From assembly GCA_964030785.1 (NCBI GenBank), contig OZ034968.1, positions 28,296,186 through 28,360,185 on the forward strand: a stretch of DNA of 64,000 nt, written 5' to 3'. The stretch is from Siderastrea siderea (taxonomy: Eukaryota; Cnidaria; Anthozoa; Scleractinia; Rhizangiidae). This document shows, one piece after another, positions 13,269-26,392 of the stretch. The notes beneath the pieces were generated by a model that saw only the letters and a list, made by a program, of their open reading frames with translations, was not told the DNA's origin and did not search any database. The position numbers and the translations under genes are program-made. Numbering within the stretch: the first letter of the stretch is position 1; each line of letters begins with the position of its first letter.

Positions 13269-14010
13269 TGACCTTTACGATACAGGCTGTTGCGTAACGA
13301 ACTAGCAGTCTAAAGGACTGTATCGTAAAGGTCATTTCCGTGAAGAGATGTCGTGATAATGCGCACCGGGGCTCTTCTCCTATTCTCCTCTCAGCGATTG
13401 TTGCAGCAACGATCGCTGAGATATACTTCGGCTTCAGTTCTATCTCAGCGATTGTAGCGACCCAGTAGTAATCGTTGCGATCATACGGAAACCAACCTCC
13501 AGCGACGTAGCGATCACAGCGATCCTTGCGATGGTAAATATACCAGAATGCACTGCGTCCTGTACCCATTCCAAGATGGCGGCAAACGGCATGGCAGACT
13601 TTATGGAAAACGTAAAAGTGTACGACTGCGTATACAACAAGTTTTCAAAAGATACACAATAATGAATACATGACGGTCAATTGCTGCAATGCAATTGGCG
13701 AAAAGTTCGGCAAGTCTGCCGAAGATGCCGACAGCCGAGTTTAAAAATACAAGAACAGCGTATGGTACATTTTGGGAAAAAGAAAACAGTGCTATCTGGT
13801 TCTTTTATAGCCACATAAAGAAAAACAACAAGCTTCGAGCCTGTATCTACGATTGACTTTTTTAATGCAGGTCTTCTCGCATCATTTTCAATTTTCTCAG
13901 CTATCCTAGCGAACATGTGGAAATCGCTCAGCGATCAAAGTCGCAATTATCGCTCAACATTTTTTGTAGCAATCATAGCGGTACCAGCCTTAGCTATTCC
14001 TAAAATCGTG
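13269..14010. repeat. Hairpin plus 'GCGATCGCTGA' repeat fragments
   Basis: A perfect 17-bp inverted pair (TGACCTTTACGATACAG, 13269-13285 and 13318-13334) is followed by runs of AGCGATTGT / ACGATCGCTGAGAT words at 13390-13530 and 13920-13985. The long minus-strand frames here are made by these repeats and are not genes. Confidence 0.45.
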
Positions 14011-14872
14011 CTCTAAGCAAAAAAGAATCCTTTTTATGCCAACTACTTCACTCAAAAAATAAAAATAGAAATTTCAATTTCACCCGCTTTTACTTCCTCC
14101 TCTTATCTGTTTTCGGCTATATGTTGTAAAATGGAATGGTAATCAGTTTTATTTTCAATTTCTTATCCCTTTGATTTCCTATCACATTTTACACTCTGTA
14201 AATTACAACTGTAATGCCTTAGGACGAGAAAAGCGTATGAATGTATTAAGCAGACTGTTGTGGAAATAAAATTATGGAAACTTTACAAAAAACTGGCCAC
14301 TTCCTTCATTGAAAACACAATAAATTACTGCGGACACACGAGAGTTAACATAATACTGTAAGACTAGAAAAAATGCATATTAAACAAATGTAACATTAAT
14401 ATGAATTTGGATTCGAATTTTTTTTCGAAATTTAATTAACCGGCTTTCTTATCGTATATGAAAAAAAAGGGAAATAACAGCCCTAAGACCTAGTTTGAAC
14501 GATGGATATTTGTGATCTTTGGCCCGTTAACGAAAGTATTTCATGGTTTCCGAACGTTTTCCTTTAAAATTGAATTAGTCAAATAAACGGAAATTTCGTG
14601 GTTCTTAACTGTGGCCAGCACAAAGTTCTTCTTCTAATACAATACATTTTACACATCAGTGCGACAAACCTTTGAGTAAATTTTCATGTCGACACGTTGC
14701 TTTGCTGTGGCAATTAAAACACGTCTTGAAATTTTGAACAAATTCGTGGCAGCCTGAAACACAGGGAATGCAAAAAAATGCCACAAAACCAAGTCGTGTA
14801 TAAGTCTAATTTTTTTCTAGATAACGTTATTTGGAAAAGGGGTTATACAACCAGGAATTATTAAAGTATTTC

Positions 14873-14926
<54 letters not shown>

Positions 14927-14937
14927 TTGTTGTTGTT
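14873..14937. repeat. Hexanucleotide microsatellite (CGTTGT)n
   Basis: About nine copies of CGTTGT/GTTGTC then (GTT)n. It produces poly-Thr and poly-Gln/Arg frames on the minus strand that are artefacts. Confidence 0.9.
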
Positions 14938-15847
14938 TTGTTTTGTTTGGTTGGTTGGTTTTTCCTACCGTTTTCTCCTTTGTTTCTGAATTTTGTATGT
15001 TCAGCAAGCAAACTCTTTTCAGCAAAATATAGAAAAGCCAAGAAAAACATTTGTTGCTGACATGCATGATTTCTCTGTTAAAGCATTGGAGGCACTTTCC
15101 GGTAAAACTAAGCCGTCCTCTTAACAATCGAGGAAGCAGTAAATGTTTTTAGCGTAATTATCGTAATTACTGCAAACGCCTTTCAAAATTCGAACGAAAT
15201 TTTTTGAAGCGCGTTGGTCCCAGGCCTCCAATCAATCTCTTAAGGTTTTTGTCCGTCGTGGGACGCAAGCAAGGTAAAACCACGTTGTTTTAGTCTTGCT
15301 TCATATTTTCAGCTCTTACAATATTCAGCATTTAAGGCTTACACGAATACCTGTTCTCTTGTGGTAGAATTCCGTACCAATTTTTACCCCTTGTACATTC
15401 TATTTCATTTATTTTGGCGCATAAGTATTGACAATAAAGTAAACTATAAGCAAGTTTAAACAACACCAAACTCTTTTAGGAAGCTATCATGGTAACATGA
15501 GGCAAGTCGAAACAAGTATTTATAAGTTATTTACATTCTTTGCTCTGTGATAAATAATAAGATTAAAAAAACAGCGTTGGACGGAGCTCAAGCTAACCTT
15601 GTTCCAAGTGGCCAACTTGAAATCTAGATCTATTTTCTTAGTTCTGATCTCAGACTAGCTACGCCGAATGCAAAACAGTTATCTTCCACCGTGAATTCAT
15701 GTTGACGAGAAAATGTCGCAGAGGGAGAGAAATACCCTTCCCGGGGGGGAAGGAGGATGGAGAGAAAGAAAAACTGGTTATTGTGAAGCTGAACACCCAA
15801 ACACTCTCGTTATTTTATCTTTTACCATAAATGAAACTGAACCTCAA

Positions 15848-15876
15848 AAATAAAATAAAATAAAATAAAATAAAAC
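15848..15876. repeat. (AAAAT)n microsatellite
   Basis: Five to six perfect AAAAT units. Confidence 0.85.
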
Positions 15877-17419
15877 AACTTAAGACCAATCTCTTTAGGT
15901 ATCTTTGAGAAAAGCAGGTAAGATTTTAATTACATTTTGTTGATATACATCTATTTTGTATATGATGTGTCTTGTAGCGCCCATCTCTACCATCCCTCGA
16001 CTAACTCAGTTGGCGTCAGCCTCAACTTCTTCATCATCTCTATTAATTGTTATCCGCATGATCCCTTCCTATTTCATTCGTATATTTTAGGAAAGAATTG
16101 CATACAATCAGTCCCTTGAAGACATCGAAGGTTAATCAGACAAATAAAACAGTAAAATAAATGAAATTATTTTAAATAAGTTTGCAGACGCTAAACAAAA
16201 TGTTTGTCCAAGAGACGTTTGACCATTTTAATTTTTAAAGCAGTAGCTCATTTTCAAAGTAATCCTAAGTTGATAAGTTTACATACTGTATATGCTTTTT
16301 TTGAAATCTTTAAAAGGAGGCTGCTAAAATTTCCCGAATTCAGGAGTTGAGCAAATTTTACGGAACAATGCATAGTCTTTGTTCTGAAAATGGAGATAAT
16401 TTATTAATTAATTTGCTTGCAATTACTAAAAACAATAATCCTTTTTTTAAAAAAATCCTACGTTTATTTGGAATTTATTTTGGATTAAGCATTCCTTACA
16501 AACTTTTTATGAGTTATTCAGGGTTGTTTTGCCGTTAAGAATGAAAGTATGGGCTTAGTTGGTTAGCAATTGTACCTGCGAAATGCAAAGTTATGCCAAA
16601 TCTGTAAGACAAGCAAACACCCCTCGGCTATTTAGTTCATGGTGTCAACCTACCGTCTCTATAAATGTTGTTGAACAAAAAAGTTGAGAGAATACTCTCT
16701 CACTTAACAGTTAAAAATTATAGCTTTAAACAGGATGCTGAACTGTACTACTAAAAATGAAATAATCCGCATGAGGAACACCATGTAAAGAATTAGAATT
16801 CTCTCTTCTTCTTGCATTCGTTCATCACTCTACGGTATCGTTTTCTCTTTTTATTGTTCTTTTTTGTATTATTATTGGCTACCGTGGGAAAAAATTGCTT
16901 TCATCGCACGGTTGTAGATTGTTTCAGTTTGTAGCCAGAACCCTTTTTATCTCATTTTCCGTTTCCGTGATTTATGCAGCCTTCAAAAATATTTGTTTTA
17001 CTGCGAAACTAAAACACCCCGAAATTAAGATTCCCGCAGGGGCTCTTGCTTAGCAGCGATTCTTTATTTTTTTCTGAAGATTTAAGACTGCTTTATTTTG
17101 CACGGATGCAATACGTTCCTCTGTGTTTCTCTAAGGTGTATAGTATTGACCTTTGGAAAAGTGCTGCCGGTGTGGAAGAGGGTCAGAATACATGACTTAG
17201 CATAAGGCCGAAATGAGACCAAATTTCATGAATCATTCAAAAACAGAAAATAACAATATCCACTTCAAGTGCTAAAACACCTTGAGGACATTTAAACGAA
17301 CAAAGCACAATATAGATCCTCCAAACTGATTAGCAATCGTCGATGCTTGACATAATCGGCAAAACAATAACCTGACAAAGAAGATACTTTATTCTCGCTT
17401 TTTATTTAGTCACATTTTC

Positions 17420-18245
17420 ACGATTTTTGATCACCATAAAAAGGCGAAGGCTACAATTCTACAAAAACTTGGAGCCGTCTTCAGCTGATCTTAGCGCTCA
17501 CTTGAAATCATTACCCATAAAAACCTTTCGAAAGACGTGTTCACCAGCTTTGCGAAAATGAGTATAAATTACAGAGCTGTCAAAACATTTTTATTTCAAA
17601 AACATGCGAGGCTGAGTATTCCTTGGTTTCCGATAATCGTCCCTGATACCGCACTTAATTAAATCCTTTAAGCAATTGAAAATCGATCTCGAGAAAGATA
17701 CCAAAGTATCTGACTTTCCTTTGTTTTACCTTATTCATAGTATATGATCTATACGATCTACACCGTGTAATAAACTGAACTAATTTATCCGCCTCTAATG
17801 ATCCGCAAAAATCAGCTTTGTGTTTATGTTTTAGAATATTGCTCAGCGCTTAGTTTCGCATGTAATCGGGCATGCGGTTATGACTTGTTTCAGAATAATC
17901 ATATAACCATGCCTAGCCCAAAATAAAGGCCAACATTCTGCAAAAGGAAAAATTTAACTCGTCTTTCATTTGAGCTCTTACTTACCTCATGCAAAATTGG
18001 TCCAACGATTCAGGAAAATTATCGAGAATAAGAATCAATCTTGAGAAAGAACGGTACCAAAATTGCTATCTTCCCTTTAATTTATTTCACCGTTATTCAA
18101 AACGCGCGATCTACTAAGTGTGTAATAAACTCAACTAATTTATCCACCTCTAATAGCCGAAAAATCAACCTTCTATTTAATTTCGTTAGGAAATTATTTT
18201 ATTCAGTACTGCGTTTAGCTTTGCAACTAATCGGACCTTTCGTTT
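17420..18245. repeat. Two diverged direct copies of a segment of about 350-450 bp
   Basis: 17420-17875 and 17930-18245 share ordered words such as GTGTAATAAACT-AACTAATTTATCC, CTCTAAT, and ATCAATCTTGAGAAAGA / ATCGATCTCGAGAAAGA. This looks like an old tandem duplication or two copies of one interspersed repeat. Confidence 0.45.
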
Positions 18246-18259
18246 TATGTTTTATCTAG

Positions 18260-21200
18260 AATATTTACATTACGACGCCTCTTGGTGTCAGTAATAAAAA
18301 TATTTTTGAAAAGTGTGCTTCAGCGTCGATATCGTCCGATTAGAGAAATACTTCACCTTATCCACCTCTTCTATCATATTTATTTAATCTTAACAGCAAG
18401 CATTTCCAAGGGAATTCAGTGAATCATATATAATTTACCTAATTTTTACGTGAAAATCATGGCGAAATAGCTGAACTGCGTCGAAACAAATTTTTAAACC
18501 GGCTTCTGCTATCGTCGAAAGGTTATGGTGATTGTTTGAAAGTATTACCATATATCAAAAGATCAAAGTGCCGTCATCAAACTAAACACTTTGAAAATTT
18601 TTCTTTGCCTCGGGGGAAATTACTTAAAACTGAATTGAAATCTTATTACAATTCCATTAACGAAACTGACTTTATGTCACAATATTTTTTTATTAGCACG
18701 CATCCAGAAACAAAAGAAAAAAATAGGGAGAACATGAGAGATGTTCATAAGGAAACCAGAACATCCACATTGATATTTTTTTTCTTTCATTTTTGCCTTG
18801 CGATTTGCAGTTTTCTAGTTCCGAACTTCGAAGACGTCAGTTTGTAATCCTTTGAAATACGAGAAAATTAGTAACAACTAATTGTTTGTTCGTCTAAAAT
18901 ATCACAAAAACCTTCTCAATCAACGGTTCAGACGCGTTGCTGAAAACGGCGACTAATCCCTAAAAAGTCATCCGGTGAGACATGACACAAATAAATTTCA
19001 AATCCAACCTTCACTTGAGTGCAACAATGCCGTCAGGTGATAAAGACTTTTGGAATTATTCTAGCTTCCATTACGGAACAATAGTATGCTATTTAGATGT
19101 GAATCGCCATGTGTTGTGCGGAAACATTTTACGAGACCGCCAATTACGATCATAGCTTCCGAAGTGAGGAGGGTTTTTGTTCGTTGATAATAAAATTATC
19201 TCGAAGCGTGGTTCTTAAACCGAAAGGTGTAATACCTACGCTGCAAATTAGTTTACCGAAAGCAAATATATACGATGAGGCATTCAGCTTCCTCAGTTGC
19301 CTCGGGGATTCTACAATTTTCGCTTCAGCCTTTCTTCTGATCTAAGGTAAGTCGGTTTCTTTTATTTGAAATACTTCCACAACAGCTCCGGGAGGTTTTT
19401 GTCACCGGTTTTTTTCATGATCAAAATACTTTTAAAAATACAGCTATAAATTTTGGATTAGGTTTTCTTTTTTACTTGACCGCTTTTAAAGCCGACCAAC
19501 AGTGTCATTGTTTTTTTCGGTTCGTCATTTCACAGAAAGTTACGGTAACTGGGTGAGCTTGAATCGTTTCACCGGTTAATGATTACAGACAGTTTGTCTT
19601 TTTTCATTTCTCGGTCCGCTGTCCATAACAGTTTTCTTCCTTTTTCAATTGAATTGCAAATAAATATTGGTCTTGTGGTTTCAATACAAACATTTTACTT
19701 TGGTGGAAGATTCAACCTATTTGATGAGTTTTCACGATGGCAAACTCCAATGAAGAAATGACCTTAACGAGAACACATGTAAAAAAAGAGAGAGAGAGAA
19801 ATCTAAACAGTATAGAAATGTTTTATTTTCGCACATTTATTTCAGGGCGATACTGTTTTAAATTATTTGGCTCAAGTGCCCTCTCATACTGTTTTTCTCA
19901 GAGCTGTTGACAGTTTAAGTTCTTTTCTTCTAAACGCTTACCACTCAAACTGGTATGTAGTATGTGTTAGGACCGTCCCTAAAAGATAACACATTGCTGT
20001 TTTTTATAAATTATACGTTTGCTGTGATGTTACAACAAAAACCGTTGGCCTATGCAAGGTGTTTAGGGGTGTCGCAAGGTGTATTAAGAGATGTTTCGTG
20101 TTTTGAATTTAAATGTGGGTTAAAATTAAAAACAAAACTCTGCGGTGAAGATAAATGGATAAATGATTTTGGGGGGATGTCATGTGGCATGCGTTGCGGA
20201 ACGTGAACTCCTGAAATATCAAAAATCAAAGCGAACAATAATATCTTGCCTGAAAAATACCATCGCCGTTTTGTGATTATGGGCGAATGACCATGACAAA
20301 CGAATCAGAACTGGCGAATCTTGTCTCAAAAACCTGAGCCTGTAACAGCAGTGAAATTGGCTGAATTGGCTGTAAACAAGGTGGTTCCTAATAAAGAATG
20401 GAGCGTTCACTTCACACACCGTTGAAGACTGAAATGCTATTTTAGATGTCTTTCCACCATGACATGTTGTTGAATCTAAGCTCCTCCAAACAACTACAGC
20501 TATGAAAATTTCCAAACCAACACCCGAGAAAAATAAGATTTAAGTCTAAAATTTTTTTTAGGATATTTCTTACAAATCTTAGGCAAATTTCATTTCTTCA
20601 GCAATGGTCGTAGAATGGGCAAATGTTGTTTGTCAGTTGTTTATGTTTCAAATGGGTTACATTAGTTTCTACGTTTTTGAGTTAAACCTGTACTGAAGTC
20701 GAAACAAAGCACGTTTTCTCGTACTCAAAATGTTCGTAGACCACCAAAAGGAAGATTCACTGAGTGATCTTCTCAAAGGGAGAACAAATCATAACATGTT
20801 TTCGGTAATTTTTTTGACGATCCGAGTGAAGAAAAAAGATGGGCAATTTTTTTAAAGTTGCAATCAACTTCTATCCTGGCCATGCGCAGAAAAAGCATTT
20901 CATTTATAGATTTGGAAAACTAGTACTGACAGTAATTCTAAACACAATTATTCCTTTGATTTTAATATGTCATTCAGCTTTTTAAAGTAATTTTAAAAGC
21001 GAGAGACATGTAGCACTTTGAATAGTAGTTTATTGACAACTGAAATAGGAATGCCACGCTTCCTTTCTACGCCGGGAACTTTTTCTCTGCTTCTTGCCGT
21101 ACCAAAACGTCTTTAGACCTGAATTATGCTAAAAGTGGATCTTCTAAAAACCGATGTAAACCGCAACCTAATCATTTTGGTGAAGGTAGATAAATGTCAA

Positions 21201-21400
21201 TAAGGTAATAATGAATTTTAAAATCGAATGGCTGAAATTAGAGTTAACTTCAAAATAATTTTACATTTAAAATCATGACGATGCTATTGCCATTATACGT
21301 TTGATGTTTCATCGACTTTTTACTTTCACTGTACAAAATAATATTCAAGGAATTTACAGCATTTTTAAAGAAGTTATTGTTGCACTTTTAACTGATTTTT
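18260..21400. other. Non-coding upstream region of RWamide gene 2
   Basis: Contains the tentative first exon near 19.3 kb and a diverged repeat at about 20700-21010 related to 6980-7300. No domain recognised in the frames at 18536, 19109 or 19964. Confidence 0.45.
19267..19346 (+). promoter_or_regulatory. Possible promoter and 5' UTR exon of RWamide gene 2
   Basis: A TATATA box at 19267-19272 is followed about 75 bp later by a consensus donor, AAG|GTAAGT, after 19346. This could be the untranslated first exon that splices to the acceptor just before 21428, giving an intron of about 2.1 kb. Transcript data would decide. Confidence 0.25.
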
Positions 21401-21427
21401 TTCATATCTTTCATCACACTTCTGCAG

Positions 21428-22225
21428 ATGGTTAACAAGACACAACTCGCTTTCCTACTCGTGACATGCGCAGTAATAGCGCTGTTAATCCAGCCAGCTG
21501 TCAGTCAACAGGATATTCTTCGATGGGGCAAACGAGACAGCGATCTGTCGGACGAGCACGAACCGGAAAGTCTAAAGACTCGGCGGAGACAATATAATAA
21601 CGAGGAGGATTACTACAGTAAGCTAAGCCTTCGTCACTTCCGCTTTCCCATATTGTTTTCCCTCTTCTTCCCAAGAGTACCACGTAGAGCAGACAGAGAA
21701 AATTCTCCAAAATTATTGTTTCATAGAAAAGTACGGGGCTGTTCAATCGTTTTCATTTGAAATAATACACTTTGGCCCGACCAAAAGGATTCAACGTTTT
21801 CATTCAACTCCATCGAACATTGTTGAATTCTGCAAGTTTGACGCGTTTGAGCACCCTGTTGAATAACGTTAAATGATTCTAAAGGATAAAAATGTTGTGG
21901 AAAGGACTGGTGTTACACAACGTTCAGTTTGTTGGACCAAGGTCTTACAATTAAATCGACACCAAAGTCAGCCAGGGCAACCCATGTGTCATCAAATTCT
22001 CGAAATTTGTAGATCGCCTAATCGTGAAAAAAAAAATCTTCTTTGACAAGATAGTTGAGGTTATCCGATACTACTGGAAACATTAATTTAGTTACAAGAC
22101 AATACGTGTAGTTACTGTAGAGAAATGTATAAAGAACTCCTTTACTGTAGGAAGGCTAATTTGTACTATTTTTTCTTGCAGGACAAGAAAGAAAGAGAGA
22201 ACTTCCTGACTTTTTCCGACTTTAA
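21428..22225 (+). CDS. RWamide-type neuropeptide precursor, QQDILRWamide (RWamide gene 2)
   Basis: Secreted precursor of 77 aa encoded by two coding exons, 21428-21617 and 22182-22225. The ATG follows directly after an acceptor (pyrimidine-rich, ends CTGCAG), so an untranslated first exon lies upstream. Residues 1-26 are a signal peptide ending in PAVS. QQDILRW is residues 27-33, followed by Gly-Lys-Arg, a full amidation and dibasic cleavage site. The product should be (p)QQDILRWamide, or pQDILRWamide if signal peptidase cuts one residue later. A spacer rich in Asp/Glu and an RRR stretch follow. The intron is phase 1 (donor GTAAGC, acceptor TTGCAG) and the last exon encodes RQERKRELPDFFRL and a stop. 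A canonical AATAAA lies 86 bp after the stop. The peptide family is known from anthozoans; I do not recall this exact peptide being described. Confidence 0.88.
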
Positions 22226-22310
22226 TTAATCAACGAAGGCAGATATTTTAACTCAGAAAAATTATATTTATGTGCTAGAGTGAAAAGTGCAATTTGATTT
22301 ATAATACAGA

Positions 22311-22316
22311 AATAAA
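22311..22316 (+). terminator. Polyadenylation signal of RWamide gene 2
   Basis: AATAAA lies 86 bp after the stop codon of the second coding exon, a normal 3' UTR distance. It supports the placement of the last exon. Confidence 0.6.
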
Positions 22317-22319
22317 TTG

Positions 22320-24098
22320 CTCGCTGTGATTGTCAGTGATGACCTTAGTGGTGACAGTTGCTTTTGTAAAATTAACCGTTAAAAAGAACAGACCCCTGAC
22401 AGTAAATCGTCCCACACGCGAAAACCGCGTATACTGAAATTCATGAAATCCATATTTTCAGAAAAATCCCTAAAGCAAATCTCCTATGGCAAGCGAGAAA
22501 CGATGACGGTTATCTTGGACTGTTGTTTTGGTTTGAAAAAAGCTGGATGACTGAGAAAGAGACTGGAGACAAACGTTTTCGTTTGCATTTTGAAGGTTTC
22601 TCCTTTTTTCCTTTTGTCCAGTATCTGTTTTACTTAGCCGCACCAATCTATTTTATGGCATGTGGCATAATTATGCAAATGTAATATCTGCGCAATGACT
22701 CAAAGAAATAAATTAATCTGAAATGCATGGCGTTTTCCGCGCTAGTTTACAAGAGCAGCCGCTTTTGTGATGTCTGTTGCGATAAAATTAAAGCAATTAG
22801 AAGCTTACTAACTATTTCCTGTCTCAAGTGTCGAGTTTAATTAAGGCTATCATTAAAAAAACTAGGGGGAAAATCCAAAATGCCAGACATATGTTTCTGA
22901 CAAGGACTTCTTAAGAAGCAGCGTTCCAAGTGTCACGTTTGAACGATGAATACCCTCCTCTCTAAAGAAGCGAAGTTACTAAAAAAAAATAGATAAATAA
23001 ATAAATAAATAAATAAATAAAAAGAGCTTTGCCAAAGATTTTGCAAATAGATTAAAGCCCCCGTGAAACATCTGGGCGTGATAGACATGATAGCCAAGCC
23101 CTGCAATCGGGGATTGGAATGAGAACTCTCGCGGGAAATTATAAGATATATACAATTTCAGACCGTAAGTGATATGTACAGGTTTAAGAGTACAGGTCTT
23201 TGTTACTTATCTCCGGGCTGGTAGAAAAAGGAGTTCGAGTCGATTGAAGTCTTTAAACAGCTAGGGTTGGCTTTTACGAGTGACGGTCCAAAGAGCAATA
23301 ATGGGTGTGTCAACTAGTTATTCATTTTATTGGATCAGTATTGAGTTCTAAATATACCCATAAGACTTTGCGGTAGCTGATGTAAAAATTACCGAGTGTT
23401 AGAAAATTTGTGAGTTGCTGTAAACTTTAAGGCCGTTTAAAGATCATTCTTTGATGGCGAAAACTGCATGTGACCCGGTGATTTAGGCACGTCACCTACC
23501 CATGTGTTGAATAGTTCAGTATTGTTAAGATCAAGTCTGGTGACGTTTACTTTGTTTGCCACTTATAAAACTGGCATTAAGATTTGGACGCATGCTGCGA
23601 AAGGAGGCCTAAATACTTTCTCCCTGTGAAACGGTTTTCTCATGCACATAAAACATCTTCTTCCCATGAGATGAAGCGAGAAATTGTACTTTCTTTCAAC
23701 AACTGTTTTCCTAACTGGTCGAAGACATATGAGGGTGCTTTCATTTACTGACTATAAAACTTGGAAAATAGAAATATAATACAGGCTCACCACTCGCAAT
23801 GCTCAATTTTCCCTTTTTCTTACAATATGGGCTCTCAGTAAAGGAAGAACTATTTATGACGTGATCTCTAAGGCCCTAATAACAGAACCCAAAACGTTTT
23901 TCATTACCAAATTGTATCTCACCAATGGAAATCTTTAGATTTATTAAATTCAGTGTACAGTTTCACAGCTGGTGACGTGCTGACGCCAGTAAAGCTTGCA
24001 AGCAGCTCATGCCTACCGCATTCATTCCTCTTTTTTATCTAGGGAAGGGCAAGTGAGCTCTCAAATAAGTAAATAGCCGCGATATTACTACATTTGAG
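22320..24098. other. Non-coding, no gene recognised
   Basis: AT-rich intergenic sequence with one (AAAT)n array. Confidence 0.5.
22985..23021. repeat. (AAAT)n microsatellite
   Basis: About eight AAAT/ATAA units. Confidence 0.85.
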
Positions 24099-24906
24099 CT
24101 TTTATACTGAAGGCGAACGTTTATTGACTGTTCTACATCGCCCAAGTCAGCTTTATTTTTGCTACTGCATTAACCAGTCGAATAAAAAGTAAAGATACCA
24201 CTTTTTACTTCACAATTTTTTTTGACGACAATAACAACAAAAGCAACTTAATGAAAACGTTCTTTTACTGATTTTGATCTTTGCTGGATCAATTTTGGTG
24301 GTTTTTAGAGGTTTTGGAGAAAATCAAGATATCAAAGATGACGGAACCAATATGGCCACCGTTTGAGAACATGACGTAATTTTTGCGCCATATTACGTCA
24401 TAAGATCATGATACGGACCTCAAAGGAAACATTTTTGAGCGCAGTATCTACCCTAAAGTTTGGATGCCACAGTTTCAATATTCTCCGTCTTCGATGTTCC
24501 CGGTCTGAATAGGGTTAAAACAAAACTTCTTTCTGTTGTTTTAAGACTTCTTATTCTCATAAATTGCTTGCCTTGCGCGACGTGGCCTCGATTTACTTAG
24601 TTACTTGAAATTCAGTAGATTCCAAATATAATGGGAATCGCAGCACATTGAACCTTGCTGCCCATACAAACACATCTGCAAACCAAATATTGATTAAGAT
24701 TTTTCGTTCCAAAAAAATACTAAGACGTAATTTGGAACAAAAAAATGAAGATAACAAGAACCTTTATCGACTGCGATATTAATACGATTGGGCCTTTTAT
24801 ACTGAAGGGGTACGCTTATTGACTGTTCTACATTGCCCAAGTCAGCTTCATGATCATTTTTGCCACTGCATTTACCAGTCGAATAAAAAGTTAAGATACC
24901 ACTTTT
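24099..24906. repeat. Direct repeat pair of about 110 bp
   Basis: 24099-24206 and 24793-24906 share CTTTTATACTGAAGG, TTATTGACTGTTCTACAT and CAGTCGAATAAAAAGT in order and the same orientation, about 690 bp apart. Confidence 0.55.
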
Positions 24907-25375
24907 TTTTGGCGAAAAGTAAAAGCTATGGCGAGATGCAGCAACCAAATTAATATGTTTAAACTTCGTTTAAGTTCGTGCTCACTGAATAGAGAAGTGC
25001 AATCAATGTGTCGTTTGGAACAACTCCCGATATCGATGGAAACAACACACTCACTGCATCTACTCAACCAAGAACGGCTAGATGTACATCAAGTGCGTCT
25101 AGTTCAAATAGCGCAACCCTCTCTAATTTTTCCTTGGAACTTGGAAAAACAGCTTTTCGCTTTTGATATCCATCCAATAAAGTTATTCACCTCAGAATCG
25201 ACTACCGATAAATTGTAGTTAACTGTTGCCGTTTCAACCTTATCCAGACTGGGCGGGGGGAGGGGGACAGTGCAGAATCCGCCCGCACAGACTTTGGAAG
25301 CTTATAACTTTTGCACGCTAAAGCTAACATTTACGTTAAAGCCACCAGACTTGGTGATTTTTCCCGAAATTCATC

Positions 25376-26392
25376 CACAGGTAGCGAAAGCCTCAGTTAT
25401 GACTGAAAATCAATAAAATTCTGTGGAATTAACAGTGCTTCTTTGGTTATATCTTACTTACTTGCTATCTGGGGCAAAGGTTCGCTCTCCGAACGAGAAT
25501 TAGTGTGTTTCTAATGAGTATTTAATAATAATTACGAAAGGTGATTCACAATTCACCCGTACCATGCATACCTCTGTTCATTAAATGAGCTATATTTCTT
25601 ACTATACGCCAATTCCACTCACAATTTCCTCAAACCGGAATAAATCGACAGTGAAGAAACAATTATACTCCGGAAAAGTTCCATCTTTCCTTACGTTTGT
25701 CGCCATAAAACGGCAATATTTTGAGCTTCTTGCTCAAGAAATCAAATGTCGGCATTCGACCGCCGACCTCTGCGCACAAACATATGCAAATATGCTAAAT
25801 AAATCGCTGTTCTCGTCTCATTGGGTAATTCGCACAATAACGCGAACATGACAAAATCTACTGTTTTGGGTTGTGACGTTTCATGTTTGAGGCGTGGCTA
25901 TTTGCGCTTGCTTACCGTGCACGGCTCCCCGACACAGTTGATTTTGGCTTGTCCGATTTATTTAGCATATTTGCATATATTTGTGCGCAGAGGTCGGCAG
26001 TCGAATACTAACATTTCATTTCTTGTGCAAGAAGCTCAAAATATTGCGGTTTTATGGTGACAAACGATGGGAAAAATTGAACTTTTCCCGAGTATAGTTG
26101 TTTCTTCACTATGGATTTGTTCTGGTTTGAGGAAACTGTGAGTGGAAATGGCGAATATCAAGAAATATACGTCATTTAATGAACAGAGGTATGCTCGGTG
26201 CGGGTGAATTGTGTATCACCTTTCATAATTATAAAACTCAATGGGAGGATAAATTAGAAAGACACTTATTCTCGCTCGGAGAGCGAACTTTTGCCCCAGA
26301 TAGCAAGTAAGTAAGATATAAACAAAGAAATACCGTTAATTTTACATAATTTTATTGATTTTCAGTCATAACTAAAGCTTTGGCTACCTGTG
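25376..26392. repeat. Long foldback (palindromic) element, arms about 430 bp
   Basis: Left arm 25376-25806 and right arm 25953-26392 are inverted copies over their whole length, around a loop of about 146 bp. Examples: TTGCTATCTGGGGCAAAGGT / CCCCAGATAGCAAG, and the inner pair ATGCAAATATGCTAAATAAA (25784) with its complement (25953-25975). Open frames in the arms mirror one another and are not coding. A transcript across it would form a long hairpin. Confidence 0.8.

Larger units (their letters stand above)
14011..17419. other. Non-coding apart from two microsatellites
   Basis: AT-rich. The frames at 15937-16119 and 16347-16538 have hydrophobic AT-driven translations without motif, signal cleavage site or splice support. 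Confidence 0.5.

Noticed and set aside
13216..13640. Minus-strand open frames of up to 117 codons
   Set aside because: They are produced by inverted repeats and GCGATCGCTGA-type words, which read open on both strands.
14817..15127. Two overlapping minus-strand frames with poly-Thr and Gln/Arg runs
   Set aside because: Translation of the (CGTTGT)n microsatellite in two frames.
24928..25851. Plus-strand open frames of 88-96 codons
   Set aside because: One lies between repeats without any motif, the other is inside the left arm of the foldback element and is mirrored in the right arm.
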